From a virus, in the IMG/VR virus record IMGVR_UViG_3300028559_002705, positions 1-24,205 of that record: 24,205 nucleotides of DNA; one strand, written 5' to 3'. Positions 14,730-21,901 of this stretch are shown piece by piece. Numbering within the stretch: position 1 is the stretch's first letter; every line of letters begins with the position of its first letter. Made by a program: the position numbers and the translations under genes. The notes beneath the pieces were generated by a model, which had not been told where the DNA came from, made no database searches, and saw only the letters and a list, made by a program, of their open reading frames with translations.

Positions 14730-15264
14730 TTCTAAAACTAGTTTACGACTAAGTAATTTTGAGGTCAATACTCCTTCTTCGGAAGTGGCTTTAAAATTTT
14801 CGCTCAGGTTGTTGTGGGCAGCCTGTCGAGGCGTTGCTTCAGGCTATGTGGGGTTCGGTGGCGCGCAGACCAGTCAGCATTACGCTGTAATCCCTGAAAT
14901 CCATGCCGCATTTGCGGTGTTTTCTCAGACGGCAGCACCCCGCCAGCCCTTACTGACCAGTGCCAGTGTCCGCTGCTGTACTGCCTTCAGGCCATTTGCC
15001 CCTAGATGAACTTTTGGTGCCTGCTGCTGGCTCTTGAGGCCCTCCCAGTGGCCGGCTGCCTCCACCTCATCGTCAGGCTGACGCTTCGATCGAGGTTTGC
15101 AAGCCATCCTCCCGTCTGGATCGGCCTTTTAGCTGGATATCGCCGGCGCATCGCTATTGAGAATCGACTCTCTGTCCAGACCTGATGGCTACGGCCGTGA
15201 ATTGGAACAGCCACAACGCTTGCGGCTATGAGCTCTAGCTAGCTGGCGAATCTGTTGTTGACGT
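14730..15264. other. Intergenic stretch without a supportable gene
   Basis: About 530 bases that change from AT-rich to GC-rich. ORFs at 14722-15009 (plus), 14925-15107 and 15002-15214 (minus) overlap each other and have no family features or convincing start signals. The stretch leads into the terminase relic at 15265, so it may hold further unrecognisable phage debris. Confidence 0.5.
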
Positions 15265-15360
15265 AGGTGCTCAACCTGCCCGCCATTGCTGAACATCCTT
15301 TCTAGCAACTGCACTTTTCAGACACCTTCAGCATTGAGCCTGATTGGTGGCATCCAGCTC
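15265..15360 (+). pseudogene. Relic of a second large terminase gene
   Basis: An ungapped alignment to 3448-3540 inside the intact large terminase begins with a 16-base identity (AGGTGCTCAACCTGCC). Read in that frame it gives VLNLPAIAEHPF, a stop (TAG), then QLHFSDTFSIEPDWWHP. The intact protein has VLNLPATAEPPE, then QQLQFPATCTLEPDWRQP at residues 287-315. Conserved positions include VLNLPA, A-E-x-P, QL-x-F and EPDW. Neither the Walker motifs nor the nuclease motifs were found nearby, so this is a fragment. Its divergence from the intact copy, mostly at third positions and with an in-frame stop, points to an old remnant of a related element rather than a recent duplication. Confidence 0.7.
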
Positions 15361-15491
15361 AGTTGCACTAGCGATTGGTCTGGAACTGAAATTTCTCATC
15401 TTCACGGAGGGCCAAGACTTCTATGGCAGCGGTATCGCCATGTAGACGACTCGCACTGTGGAGATCTACTCGAACAGTTCAGCTGATGCCT

Positions 15492-15533
15492 CGGCAACAG
15501 GGAGTGGCAGCGCCGCGATGGGCTGCCGCTCCC
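15492..15533 (+). promoter_or_regulatory. Leader hairpin before the scaffold gene, with a degenerate CGGCAATAGC-type motif
   Basis: CGGCAACAGG (15492-15501) matches CGGCAATAGC at 8 of 10 positions. A strong stem overlaps its end: GGGAG-T-GGCAGC (15500-15511) pairs with GCTGCC-G-CTCCC (15522-15533), 12 pairs including one T-G. The scaffold ATG lies 20 bases downstream. Confidence 0.35.
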
Positions 15534-15553
15534 ACTGACAGCCGAGACGGGTC

Positions 15554-16417
15554 ATGGCCACAACCGCAACTCACAACAGCTCCAGGACAACTGACGAGAG
15601 CAGCGAGCTGCATGAGCAGCACCATCAGGAGACTGCTGAACTAGAGAGCAACATCACTGCTGACTATCCACCCGCTGAGCGCCAAGCCGGCATCGCTCTG
15701 GCTGATGCAGACGAGCCCAGCACAAGCGAGATCCAGCCCAGCAGCGGCCTCGGCGATGCCCTCAAGGCCGAGCGCAGGCGCAGCAACAACCTTGAAAAAG
15801 AGCTGCGGGGTCTACGGCAGCAGCTGACCCGCTTCTCGGAGATCAATCCCGAGGAATACGCCCGCCTGCAGCAGGCCGAACGCCAGAAGCAACTGCTCGA
15901 GCAGCAGGTGGATCTGCGCGAACGTCAGATGGAAGAGGCTTCCGCCCGCAAGGTGGCAGCCGTTGCAGCGGAACGCGACGCGGCCCATGAGCGCGTACAG
16001 GAGTTGCGCAAGGAGCGGCTGCTGGAGCGCGCTTTTTCAGAAGCAGAAGGCCGCACCGGCGGCGATGGGCGCGGCACCTTTTTTCAGGTGTTCAAGGGCC
16101 AGCTGGGCGAGAGCTTTCGGCTCACCACCAGCAAGGACAGCGTCGATGTGCTGGAACCGCTGGACAGTCAGGGCCAGCCGTTGCTGGGCGATGACGGGCG
16201 GCCACTGAGCACCGCTGACTTCCTTGATCAGCTGCGCATCCACCCCGTCTACGGCTTCCTGTTTCAGCAGCGCGGTGCGATGACCGGCAGCCCAGGGCTG
16301 GGTGTAGCACCTGCGGCAGCTGGTGGCTTTGGCGAGGTGCTCAACCCCCAGGCGATGAGTGCCAGTGAGCTCTACCGGGCTGGCTTTGTCACCAACGGCC
16401 GCAGCCCACGTCGCTGA
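15554..16417 (+). CDS. Phage scaffold-like protein
   Basis: A 287-residue, highly charged protein. After a disordered acidic N-terminus (1-65), residues 68-162 form a long coiled coil (GDALKAERRRSNNLEKELRGLRQQL ... LLERAF) that strongly resembles capsid scaffold proteins of the GP20/phage minor structural type. The C-terminal part (175-287) is globular and ends with NPQAMSASELYRAGF and a basic tail, as often seen where scaffolds contact the capsid protein. Scaffolds guide assembly of the major capsid protein and then leave the particle. The capsid protein in this window lacks an N-terminal delta-type domain, which fits a separate scaffold. The ATG at 15554 follows the leader hairpin. Confidence 0.75.
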   Translation: MATTATHNSSRTTDESSELHEQHHQETAELESNITADYPPAERQAGIALADADEPSTSEIQPSSGLGDALKAERRRSNNLEKELRGLRQQLTRFSEINPEEYARLQQAERQKQLLEQQVDLRERQMEEASARKVAAVAAERDAAHERVQELRKERLLERAFSEAEGRTGGDGRGTFFQVFKGQLGESFRLTTSKDSVDVLEPLDSQGQPLLGDDGRPLSTADFLDQLRIHPVYGFLFQQRGAMTGSPGLGVAPAAAGGFGEVLNPQAMSASELYRAGFVTNGRSPRR

Positions 16418-16434
16418 GCACAGCCGTTCAGCAA

Positions 16435-16716
16435 ATGGCCAGCCGCTACTACCTGGTGTTCTGGAGCCGCCGCTCGACAGCCACCGTGGTGCCGGCTGCC
16501 ACAGCTGCTCAGGCCCGCACTAGAGCCCATGCCCGCCATAAGGCGGGGTACGGCACCCTCCTCTCAGCCCGCCAGGCCAATGCCGCAGACAGTCGACTGA
16601 TCCGCAAAGGGGTCTGGGTCCGTCGCCGCAAGGACGGCAGCAGCCCCCAGTTCGGCACTGCTGCTGCACGAACAGCGGCCAGACGCCAGCGCAGCCATTA
16701 CCGCAGCTGGTTGTGA
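16435..16716 (+). CDS. Small basic hypothetical protein
   Basis: A 93-residue, very basic protein (many Arg, few acidic residues) starting 17 bases after the scaffold stop. It begins with a hydrophobic YYLVFWSRRSTATVVPA segment and continues with ARTRAHARHKAGYGTLLSARQANAADSRLIRKGVWVRRRKDG, which has an organised, protein-like look. Such composition suits a nucleic-acid-binding or capsid-interior protein, but that is speculation. A reverse-strand ORF over the same bases has no comparable features. Confidence 0.55.
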   Translation: MASRYYLVFWSRRSTATVVPAATAAQARTRAHARHKAGYGTLLSARQANAADSRLIRKGVWVRRRKDGSSPQFGTAAARTAARRQRSHYRSWL

Positions 16717-16734
16717 CGCCAGGACTCAACCCCT

Positions 16735-16836
16735 GTGCCACGACCCTGGACGCCCTACGCCTACTGGTTCTTTACGGCGGTGAGCACCGGCAGCATCCTG
16801 CTGATTGTTTGGCTGGTGCTGCGGCCCAGGCTGTGA
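16735..16836 (+). CDS. Tiny single-pass membrane protein
   Basis: A 33-residue ORF starting with GTG. It reads V/M-PRPWTPYAYWFFTAVSTG, then SILLIVWLVLRPRL, then stop. It has one convincing membrane helix (about residues 9-29) flanked by PRPW and RPRL, following the positive-inside pattern. It lies 18 bases after the previous stop and converges with the holin-like gene. A role in lysis beside the reverse-strand holin and peptidase is possible. It has no homology support and its small size makes chance likely enough to matter. Confidence 0.4.
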   Translation: MPRPWTPYAYWFFTAVSTGSILLIVWLVLRPRL

Positions 16837-16855
16837 AAGCAGAAGACCGCTCGCG

Positions 16856-16881
16856 TTCAAGGTGGCGGCCCCACCCTTGAA
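16856..16881. terminator. Inverted repeat between converging genes
   Basis: TTCAAGGTGG (16856-16865) pairs with CCACCCTTGAA (16871-16881) with a one-base bulge. The left arm covers the stop of the holin-like gene, and 33-aa ORF transcription meets it from the other side. There is no T-run, so termination is only possible, not shown. Confidence 0.3.
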
Positions 16882-17141
16882 ATGGCCGCTCCCCCCAACA
16901 GCGCCAGCAGCAGGTTGAGGGTGGAATCAAAGCCTCTCTGCAGCTGCTCCAGCGTGCCGGGGCACACCTGGCCGACGGCACGGCCAGCCATAGATCGCTG
17001 GCCGCAGATTCCGGCAGCCAGCCCATAGACCAGCAGCTGGGCGGAGATCACCACCGCAAGGGTCTTAAAAACAAAGCGCTCACGATCAAACGGTGGCCGG
17101 GGTGGCGGCAGTGGTGTTAGTGGCTGCGGTGTTTCTGCCAT
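16857..17141 (-). CDS. Holin-like small membrane protein
   Basis: A 94-residue protein with a Pro-rich N-terminus (ETPQPLTPLPPPRPPFDRERF) and two hydrophobic segments: residues 24-46 (VFKTLAVVISAQLLVYGLAAGIC) and 73-90 (STLNLLLALLGGAAISRV). The second carries the LLALLGGAA pattern common in small phage holin-like proteins. Holins open the inner membrane so that a lysis enzyme can reach the wall. The frame is open upstream to 17270 inside the peptidase gene; the Met at 17141 is chosen because it follows the peptidase stop by 10 bases and begins the family-like sequence. Co-orientation with the peptidase supports a lysis cassette. Confidence 0.65.
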   Translation of the reverse strand: MAETPQPLTPLPPPRPPFDRERFVFKTLAVVISAQLLVYGLAAGICGQRSMAGRAVGQVCPGTLEQLQRGFDSTLNLLLALLGGAAISRVGPPP

Positions 17142-17151
17142 GGCCTGCTGC

Positions 17152-17895
17152 TCAGGGATGACAGGTGAGCAGCCAGCCGGTGCCATTGCCATCGGCCTCC
17201 CAGCGGGGTTGCCAGTTCTTCCAGCTGTAGTGCTGGCCTGCGCCGTTGGTGTTGGCGGTGTAACCACCAACCACCAGATCGGCCTCCCCGTTGGGGTCGT
17301 TATGAATGGCGACCGCCTCGGTGAAACCGATCACCACACTCCAATGGCCCCCACCTGATGGAGCAGATACAGAACCGTGATGCAGCCAGCCCACGGCTAC
17401 TGGCCGACCCAGATTGATCTGCTCTTCCAGGGCCTGGCGATCGCCATTGGTCGCGAAGTTGGCAGTCAGCCCCAGGGAGCGCAAAGCAGATAGCTGAGCC
17501 TCTGCACTAGTGCTGTCGCCGTACTTGGCGCGGATGGCGTTGTATTCATCGTCAGAGCCGACCTTGCCCCAATAGCGGGCGAGCATCGCGCAGCTGCTGG
17601 AGAAGCATTCGCGGTAACCGGTACCTGAGGCGTTGTCGTTCTGGTTCTCCCAGGCCACCGGCAGGGGATTGGCATGGGCTGAGGGCTCTGGTGCCGGGGG
17701 TGCTGGTGGTGCCGATGAGAAGCTCTGCCGCCAGGGCGCGGGCTCGGTGAGGATCGCCGGATCAGCGCTGATGACGGCGAGCCGCAACTGCTCGATGCCC
17801 TCGAGCTGCTGGGGCTGGGCTTTCCAGGCGTTCCAAAACTGCTGCCAACGTTCAGCTGTGAACGGTGCCTGGGCGGCAGGAGAGGTTGTGGTCAT
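17152..17895 (-). CDS. C39-type papain-fold peptidase, probable lysis enzyme
   Basis: A 247-residue protein. The N-terminal 75 residues are a helical part and a Pro/Ala linker. From residue 80 a peptidase C39-like domain is visible: Gln85 in ENQNDN for the oxyanion hole, catalytic Cys97 in YRECFSSSCAML, His184 in GGHWSVVIGF and Asn199/Asp200 in IHNDPNGE. The segment SVSAPSGGGHW and the C-terminal SWKNWQPRW complete the fold. Enzymes of this fold cut peptide bonds; beside a holin-like gene, cutting of peptidoglycan cross-links is the likely job, acting as an endolysin. Processing of a phage protein is an alternative. It has no signal peptide, as expected for a holin-dependent enzyme. It is on the opposite strand from the head genes around it. 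A GCGATCGC octamer lies within it. Confidence 0.75.
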   Translation of the reverse strand: MTTTSPAAQAPFTAERWQQFWNAWKAQPQQLEGIEQLRLAVISADPAILTEPAPWRQSFSSAPPAPPAPEPSAHANPLPVAWENQNDNASGTGYRECFSSSCAMLARYWGKVGSDDEYNAIRAKYGDSTSAEAQLSALRSLGLTANFATNGDRQALEEQINLGRPVAVGWLHHGSVSAPSGGGHWSVVIGFTEAVAIHNDPNGEADLVVGGYTANTNGAGQHYSWKNWQPRWEADGNGTGWLLTCHP

Positions 17896-17981
17896 GGCAG
17901 TAGGGCAATCCTTTGCTGTTGCCGCCCCGCCACTTCACGTCTTTCAGCTCAGACTGTGGAGCAGGTCGGATAGGTCGGTTG

Positions 17982-18386
17982 ATGTGCCTCGCTCCTGAGA
18001 GCCACGAGCTCTACTGCCAGCTGACGCGCAATCTCGACGACGAGAAGCTGCTGGCGCTCGATGCCCACTACAGGGAGAAGTGTGGCAACTCTGTGGAATG
18101 GGAGCTGCACGGCATCGTGATGAATGAGATCCACCAGCGCCGCAAGTTCAGGCGACAGAAACTGGAGCGCTCTCTCTGGCTCGCAAGCCGCCGCGGACGG
18201 CTTACAGAAGCGATCAAGCGCTGGCTGATCAGACGCCGGCTCTGGAGTTCGGCCACTTGCGAGCGCCAACACCCGCGCTCTTTGATCGGCCGGGTGCTGG
18301 CGCTGGTCTTCGAGAGCTACCAGAGCAGCAAACGACTAGCGATCGAAACACTTCCAGGCCGGCAGACCCCGCTGGAGCAACTCTGA
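17982..18386 (+). CDS. Basic hypothetical protein between lysis cassette and capsid gene
   Basis: A 134-residue helical, Arg-rich protein of unknown family. Segments such as LTRNLDDEKLLALDAHYREKCGNSVEWELHGIVMNEIHQRRKFRRQKLERSLWLASRRGR suggest a nucleic-acid-binding or regulatory role, unproven. The frame is open from 17913, but the first 23 residues lie in the divergent gap before the peptidase gene and look non-coding, so the ATG at 17982 is chosen. It precedes the capsid gene by 83 bases, which contain the CGGCAATAGC leader. Confidence 0.55.
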   Translation: MCLAPESHELYCQLTRNLDDEKLLALDAHYREKCGNSVEWELHGIVMNEIHQRRKFRRQKLERSLWLASRRGRLTEAIKRWLIRRRLWSSATCERQHPRSLIGRVLALVFESYQSSKRLAIETLPGRQTPLEQL

Positions 18387-18426
18387 GGAAAGGCGAGAAC
18401 GGGTTGCGCCGCTGAAGCCAGGTAGT

Positions 18427-18462
18427 CGGCAATAGCCCCTGACCTCCTTGGGGCTGCGCCCC
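18427..18462 (+). promoter_or_regulatory. CGGCAATAGC motif plus hairpin before the capsid gene
   Basis: The 10-mer CGGCAATAGC (18427-18436) is followed by a 5-bp GC stem, GGGGC-TGC-GCCCC (18450-18462), 7 bases before the capsid ATG. The same 10-mer and a hairpin occur before the genes at 21368 and 23084. It may be a late promoter element with a 5' untranslated hairpin; no function is shown. Confidence 0.45.
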
Positions 18463-18469
18463 CTGTGCC

Positions 18470-19405
18470 ATGGGCCTCACCTTGATCGAGGCAGCCAAAT
18501 ACGAGAACCGGCTCGAGCACTTAGCTGTGCTCAAGACCTTCTCAGAAGGCGAATTGCTCGCCCGGCTGCCGTTCATGAACATCGCCGGCAGTGGCCTGTT
18601 TTATTCCGCCGAGCAGGAACTGCCCTCAGTGGGCTTCCGTGCTGTCAACGAGGGCTACACCCAGAGCTATGGCGTGGTGGATCAGCGCGCAGAGGCGGTG
18701 CACCTATTTGGTGGTGACGTGGATGTGGATCGCTCGATCGTTGACCTGATGGGCCCTGAGGCCCGCGCCAGTCAGATCGAGATGAAGGTGCGCTCCATGC
18801 GTCTGACGCTGGAGGCGACGGTGATCAACGGCGACACAAGCGCCAACCCGCGGGCCTTTGACGGGCTGAGCAAGCGCCTGCAGCCCGGTGATGCAATGGC
18901 GATCGACAACAGTGCTGGCGCAGGTGTTGCCGGGGCCCCGCTTGATTTTGATCGCCTCGATGAGTTGATCGATTCGGTGAATGCCTACGGCGGCAGCAAG
19001 GTGCTGGTGATGAGCAAGGCGATGCGCCGCCAGCTCAATGCCCTGGCCCGCTCCACCATGGGCGGCGGGGTGTATCAGACCAGCACCAACTCCTACGGGA
19101 TGACGGTGCACCGCTACCAGGACTGCGACATCTTGACGGTGGACCGCGATGCCCAGGGCGTCGAGGTGATGGGTTACGACGAGGCGGGCGGCACCAGCTC
19201 GATCTACTGCTGCACCTTTGGCGATCAGGGCGTGACTGGTCTGCAGGGTCCCTTTCAGGGGCGGTATGGGATTTCGGTGCGGGATCTGGGCGAGGTGCCC
19301 GATGCCCCGGTGTTCCGCACCCGCGTCGATTGGTACGTGGGCTTTGCCGTGCTGCATCCGCGTGCGAGCGGCCGGCTGTTCAACATCACACCCGCTGGGG
19401 CCTGA
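18470..19405 (+). CDS. Major capsid protein, HK97-type fold
   Basis: A 311-residue shell protein. The pattern is that of HK97-fold capsid proteins paired with a separate scaffold. The N-terminal arm (LTLIEAAKYENRLEHLAVLKTFSEGELLARLPF) leads to a strand-rich E-loop region (GLFYSAEQELPSVGFRAVNEGYTQSYGVV). The spine helix follows (DRSIVDLMGPEARASQIEMKVRSMRLTLEATVINGD), and then the A domain with RLDELIDSVNAYGGSKVLVMSKAMRRQL. The C-terminal domain ends in RVDWYVGFAVLHPRASGRLFNI. There is no N-terminal delta domain and no protease gene in the window. It starts 7 bases after a hairpin that might affect translation. The next gene has a good ribosome site (GAGGAGA at about 19404) just past its stop. 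Confidence 0.9.
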   Translation: MGLTLIEAAKYENRLEHLAVLKTFSEGELLARLPFMNIAGSGLFYSAEQELPSVGFRAVNEGYTQSYGVVDQRAEAVHLFGGDVDVDRSIVDLMGPEARASQIEMKVRSMRLTLEATVINGDTSANPRAFDGLSKRLQPGDAMAIDNSAGAGVAGAPLDFDRLDELIDSVNAYGGSKVLVMSKAMRRQLNALARSTMGGGVYQTSTNSYGMTVHRYQDCDILTVDRDAQGVEVMGYDEAGGTSSIYCCTFGDQGVTGLQGPFQGRYGISVRDLGEVPDAPVFRTRVDWYVGFAVLHPRASGRLFNITPAGA

Positions 19406-19416
19406 GGAGATCACCG

Positions 19417-19854
19417 ATGACCTACGCAAACGGCAACCCTTTGATTGATGCGGAGACCACCCTGGTGGGCTGGACCAACCGCAGCGCGATTCGCAACAGC
19501 GAGCGCACCTACATCGCAGGTGATGAGGTGCTGCTGAACACCAAGCTCGATGCAGCGTCGCGCTTCTCGCTGGTGGTCTCCCACCCCGGAGCCCAAGGCC
19601 CTGTGGAGGTGGAACTGCAGCTGGCGCCGGTGCTGCGCGATGGCACAACCGGTAGCTGGCTCACGGCCGCCACCGTCGCCCTACCGGCAGAAGGCGGCCG
19701 GGTGGAGGCGTTCATCAGCGGGCGTGACATCCAGCTCAACGTTGCTGACCTGGCGGATGTGGACCTGCCGGCGGTCTGCTTTGCCAAGGCACTCGTCACC
19801 CCCGAGACCCCGGAGGGGATGCACGTGGGCCTGACCGCCACCATCCCCGCCTGA
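19417..19854 (+). CDS. Beta-rich head-associated hypothetical protein
   Basis: A 145-residue protein directly behind the capsid gene, with ribosome site GAGGAGA 7 bases before the ATG. It appears to be all-beta: TLVGWTNRSAIRNSERTYIAGDEVLLNTKL, ASRFSLVVSHPG, PVEVELQLAPVLRD, GSWLTAATVALPAEGGRVEAFISG, DIQLNVADL. No family is recognised. Its place and size would suit a capsid decoration or head-completion protein, which is an inference. An earlier start at 19330 would lie in another frame of the capsid gene and is not used. Confidence 0.65.
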   Translation: MTYANGNPLIDAETTLVGWTNRSAIRNSERTYIAGDEVLLNTKLDAASRFSLVVSHPGAQGPVEVELQLAPVLRDGTTGSWLTAATVALPAEGGRVEAFISGRDIQLNVADLADVDLPAVCFAKALVTPETPEGMHVGLTATIPA

Positions 19855-19859
19855 GCGCC

Positions 19860-20501
19860 ATGTCGACTCTTGTTCGCCATGACCTCACAGACCCCGCCAT
19901 TCCCGAGGGGATGGTGCGGATCGTGCAGGGGGGCAGCTACCGATTCATCTGGCCGGTGCATCTGGGCGGCTGGCAGAGCCTGGGCTGGCAGTTGCAACCG
20001 GCAGCAGGTCTGACAGCGCCGGAGCCCAGGCTGCCGGAGCCGGAGCTGGCCCCGTCAGCTCAACCGCCGTCAGAGGTCGTTGAGGACTTGGCACCTGTCG
20101 CACCTGTCGGTGCTGACCTGCAGAGCGCACCTCTCGGTTCCGATTCACTGAGCGCACCTCTCGGTTCCGATTCACTGAGCGCACCTCTCGGTTCCGATTC
20201 ACTGAGCGCACCTCTCGGTTCCGATTCACTGAGCGCACCTCTCGGTTCCGATTCACTGAGCGCACCTCTCGGTGCGACCTTCCAGGCGATGACCAAGGCC
20301 CAGATCATTGAGCACTGCTCCAGCGTTTATGGGGTGGAGCTCGATGGCAGCCAGACCAAGGCGGAGCTGGTGGAGCAAGCCATCGCATTGGAAACCCAAA
20401 ACGACTCAATCGCTGCTGCTGCATCAGGGCCTGAACCGCTGCTCCAGCCGGAGAGCGATGAGCCCCTGCTTAATGAGCTGCTGGATGACCCGCTGATCTG
20501 A
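19860..20501 (+). CDS. Protein with 27-bp tandem repeat and C-terminal HeH/LEM-like domain
   Basis: A 213-residue protein. The N-terminal 60 residues are globular (IPEGMVRIVQGGSYRFIWPVHLGGWQS). A Pro-rich linker leads to five perfect copies of the nonapeptide SAPLGSDSL and a sixth partial copy (about residues 89-138). Then comes MTKAQIIEHCSSVYGVELDGSQTKAELVEQAIAL (about 143-176), which has the helix-extended-loop-helix look of HeH/LEM or SAP-type domains often found in phage head or tail-associated proteins. The tail is acidic. It starts 5 bases after the preceding stop. The repeat makes a flexible spacer whose length is likely to vary by slippage. Function unknown; a structural connector is plausible. 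Confidence 0.65.
   Translation: MSTLVRHDLTDPAIPEGMVRIVQGGSYRFIWPVHLGGWQSLGWQLQPAAGLTAPEPRLPEPELAPSAQPPSEVVEDLAPVAPVGADLQSAPLGSDSLSAPLGSDSLSAPLGSDSLSAPLGSDSLSAPLGSDSLSAPLGATFQAMTKAQIIEHCSSVYGVELDGSQTKAELVEQAIALETQNDSIAAAASGPEPLLQPESDEPLLNELLDDPLI
20125..20274 (+). repeat. Perfect 27-bp tandem repeat (5 full copies plus partial)
   Basis: The unit encodes SAPLGSDSL (agc gca cct ctc ggt tcc gat tca ctg). Five copies at 20125-20259 look base-for-base the same, followed by a 15-base partial copy. The unit length is a multiple of three and it lacks stops in several frames on both strands, so copy number can change without breaking the gene. Confidence 0.9.
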
Positions 20502-20514
20502 GGAGGAGCACCGC

Positions 20515-21309
20515 ATGTCCCTGAGCTTGCGCACCCCGGCGATCAGCAGCAGCGGTATCAGCGCGCAGCTGATTCGTCTGCTGCCGCCTGTGGGTTGCCC
20601 GGGTCATCCGATCTGGGTGCCGCCCAATGAGGTGCAGCGCTGGGAGCAGCTCGGGTTTGGTCGTGCGCCGATCCCAGCAGCTGATCTGGAACTGAGCTGG
20701 CAGCCAGCTGGACAGGAGTCGGGCGGCCTGATTCCGATCGAGCTGCTGCTCAACCCACGCCACACGCCCCCCAATGCGGTGACGGTGGACTGGGGTGATG
20801 GGGTGACGGAGACCCTGCCCTGGCCGGTTGGCGGCGATGGCAACGGCCGGCTGCGGCATAGCTACACCAGCCGTAGGGATTACACGATCAAGGCCGAACT
20901 CAGCGGCAATGGCGTAACGGCTTCTGTGCTGGTGAGCCTGGCGGGCTGCCCGATCTGGCAGCCCGAGGTCACGCCACCCCCCGATGGCAGTGGTGGTGGC
21001 ACAGCACCTGGCTCTGTGCTGCCCTTGATTCCTGGTGCTGGCCTAAGTGGCGCTGCCTACGACGGCAGCACAACCCAACAGTGGAGCCTGACGCGATGGA
21101 GTGGTGGAACCAGTGCTGGTGGTGTGCCAGCCAGCGATGGCTCGAGCTCCTTATTCCTATGCGCTGATGGCAGCTGGGCCATGCCGCCAGTCGGCGGTAC
21201 GCGCTGGTTTAACGGCGCTGGACCACCGCCGCTGACGATCAGTGGTGCAAACCCCGGTGACTACTACCTGGACAGCCTCAGCGGCAACTTTTACGTGCTG
21301 GAGGGTTGA
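20515..21309 (+). CDS. Tail-fibre-like protein with PKD-like domain
   Basis: A 264-residue protein preceded by a strong ribosome site (AGGAGG, about 20502-20507). Residues 74-143 show a PKD/Ig-like beta-sandwich signature ([16 protein letters not shown] ... [20 protein letters not shown]). A Gly/Ser/Pro linker follows. Residues 228-264 form a short module ([35 protein letters not shown]) that returns at the end of the 23084-23653 protein, so it is probably a fibre joint or cap. The mix of beta domain and repeatable tip module fits a virion surface or fibre-attachment protein. There is no signal peptide. Confidence 0.7.
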   Translation: MSLSLRTPAISSSGISAQLIRLLPPVGCPGHPIWVPPNEVQRWEQLGFGRAPIPAADLELSWQPAGQESGGLIPIELLLNPRHTPPNAVTVDWGDGVTETLPWPVGGDGNGRLRHSYTSRRDYTIKAELSGNGVTASVLVSLAGCPIWQPEVTPPPDGSGGGTAPGSVLPLIPGAGLSGAAYDGSTTQQWSLTRWSGGTSAGGVPASDGSSSLFLCADGSWAMPPVGGTRWFNGAGPPPLTISGANPGDYYLDSLSGNFYVLEG

Positions 21310-21310
21310 T

Positions 21311-21344
21311 CGGCAATAGCGAGTAGGTCGCACCAAGGGGTGCG
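21311..21344 (+). promoter_or_regulatory. CGGCAATAGC motif plus hairpin before the first collagen-like gene
   Basis: CGGCAATAGC (21311-21320) directly follows the stop of the preceding gene. The perfect stem CGCACC-AAGG-GGTGCG spans 21329-21344. The ATG at 21368 is 47 bases after the 10-mer. TTTACG lies 17 bases upstream of GCAATA, so a -35/-10 reading is possible but weak. Confidence 0.45.
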
Positions 21345-21367
21345 CGCGGCAACGTTGCAACTGATTG

Positions 21368-21901
21368 ATGCCCTGGAGCCAGAGCTTGAACCTTGTTGGT
21401 CCAACAGGTCCTGCAGGTGCTGCTGGAGCAAGCGGAGAACCAGGTGCTGCTGGTCCGGCTGGAGAAAATGGTCCTGCAGGTGAAATAGGCCCTGCAGGGC
21501 CGCAGGGTCCTGCTGGACCAGCGGGCCCGGCTGGTGAAAGTGGCCCTGCAGGTGTTGCCGGCCTAGCTGGTGATGTGGGTCCTACTGGCATAGATGGTCC
21601 ACCTGGAGAGCCTGGCCCTGCTGGCCTTGATGGACCACCAGGCGTCGCTGGACCCCCAGGCGAACCGGGTCTTACTGGAGAAGCAGGACCCGCTGGCGCT
21701 GCCTGTAATACCGAGTTCCGCGTTGATGCAGGTGTGCCGCAGTACTACCTAGCTGCAGAAGGTCGCTGGGGAAACCTTGCTGTTTTGGCAGTGGCTTCTG
21801 CGCCCGCTAATGCCATGGCTGAACTGGATCCAAACCTTGAGGCCCGCTCCCTTGATTCAGCCATAAGCCAAGACGACGCCACCTCTGGCGCGGGCCAATG
21901 A
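21368..21901 (+). CDS. Collagen-like fibre protein 1
   Basis: A 177-residue protein. The N-terminal tag [12 protein letters not shown] is followed by 34 uninterrupted Gly-X-Y triplets (residues 11-112) and a C-terminal domain that opens with [20 protein letters not shown]. Such collagen-like stretches in phage proteins form trimeric rod-shaped fibres. The ATG is chosen over the TTG one codon earlier. It overlaps the next gene by 4 bases (ATGA), so the two collagen proteins are translationally coupled and may be made in a fixed ratio. The C-terminal module is shared with the next protein; the N-terminal tag is shared with all three later fibres. Confidence 0.85.
   Translation: MPWSQSLNLVGPTGPAGAAGASGEPGAAGPAGENGPAGEIGPAGPQGPAGPAGPAGESGPAGVAGLAGDVGPTGIDGPPGEPGPAGLDGPPGVAGPPGEPGLTGEAGPAGAACNTEFRVDAGVPQYYLAAEGRWGNLAVLAVASAPANAMAELDPNLEARSLDSAISQDDATSGAGQ

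Noticed and set aside
14722-15214. Short ORFs on both strands after the membrane operon
   Set aside because: Mutually overlapping, atypical composition and no recognisable motifs.
15407-15540. Possible decayed gene reading EGQDFYGSGIAM, stop, TTRTVEIYSNSS before the scaffold start
   Set aside because: In frame with the scaffold gene but broken by two stops; no family match was recognised, so there is too little to call it.
17913-17981. Earlier start for the basic protein before the capsid gene
   Set aside because: The added residues fall in the divergent gap beside the peptidase start and look non-coding.
20125-20274. Regular repeats as a CRISPR array
   Set aside because: Units are directly adjacent without spacers and encode an in-frame nonapeptide.
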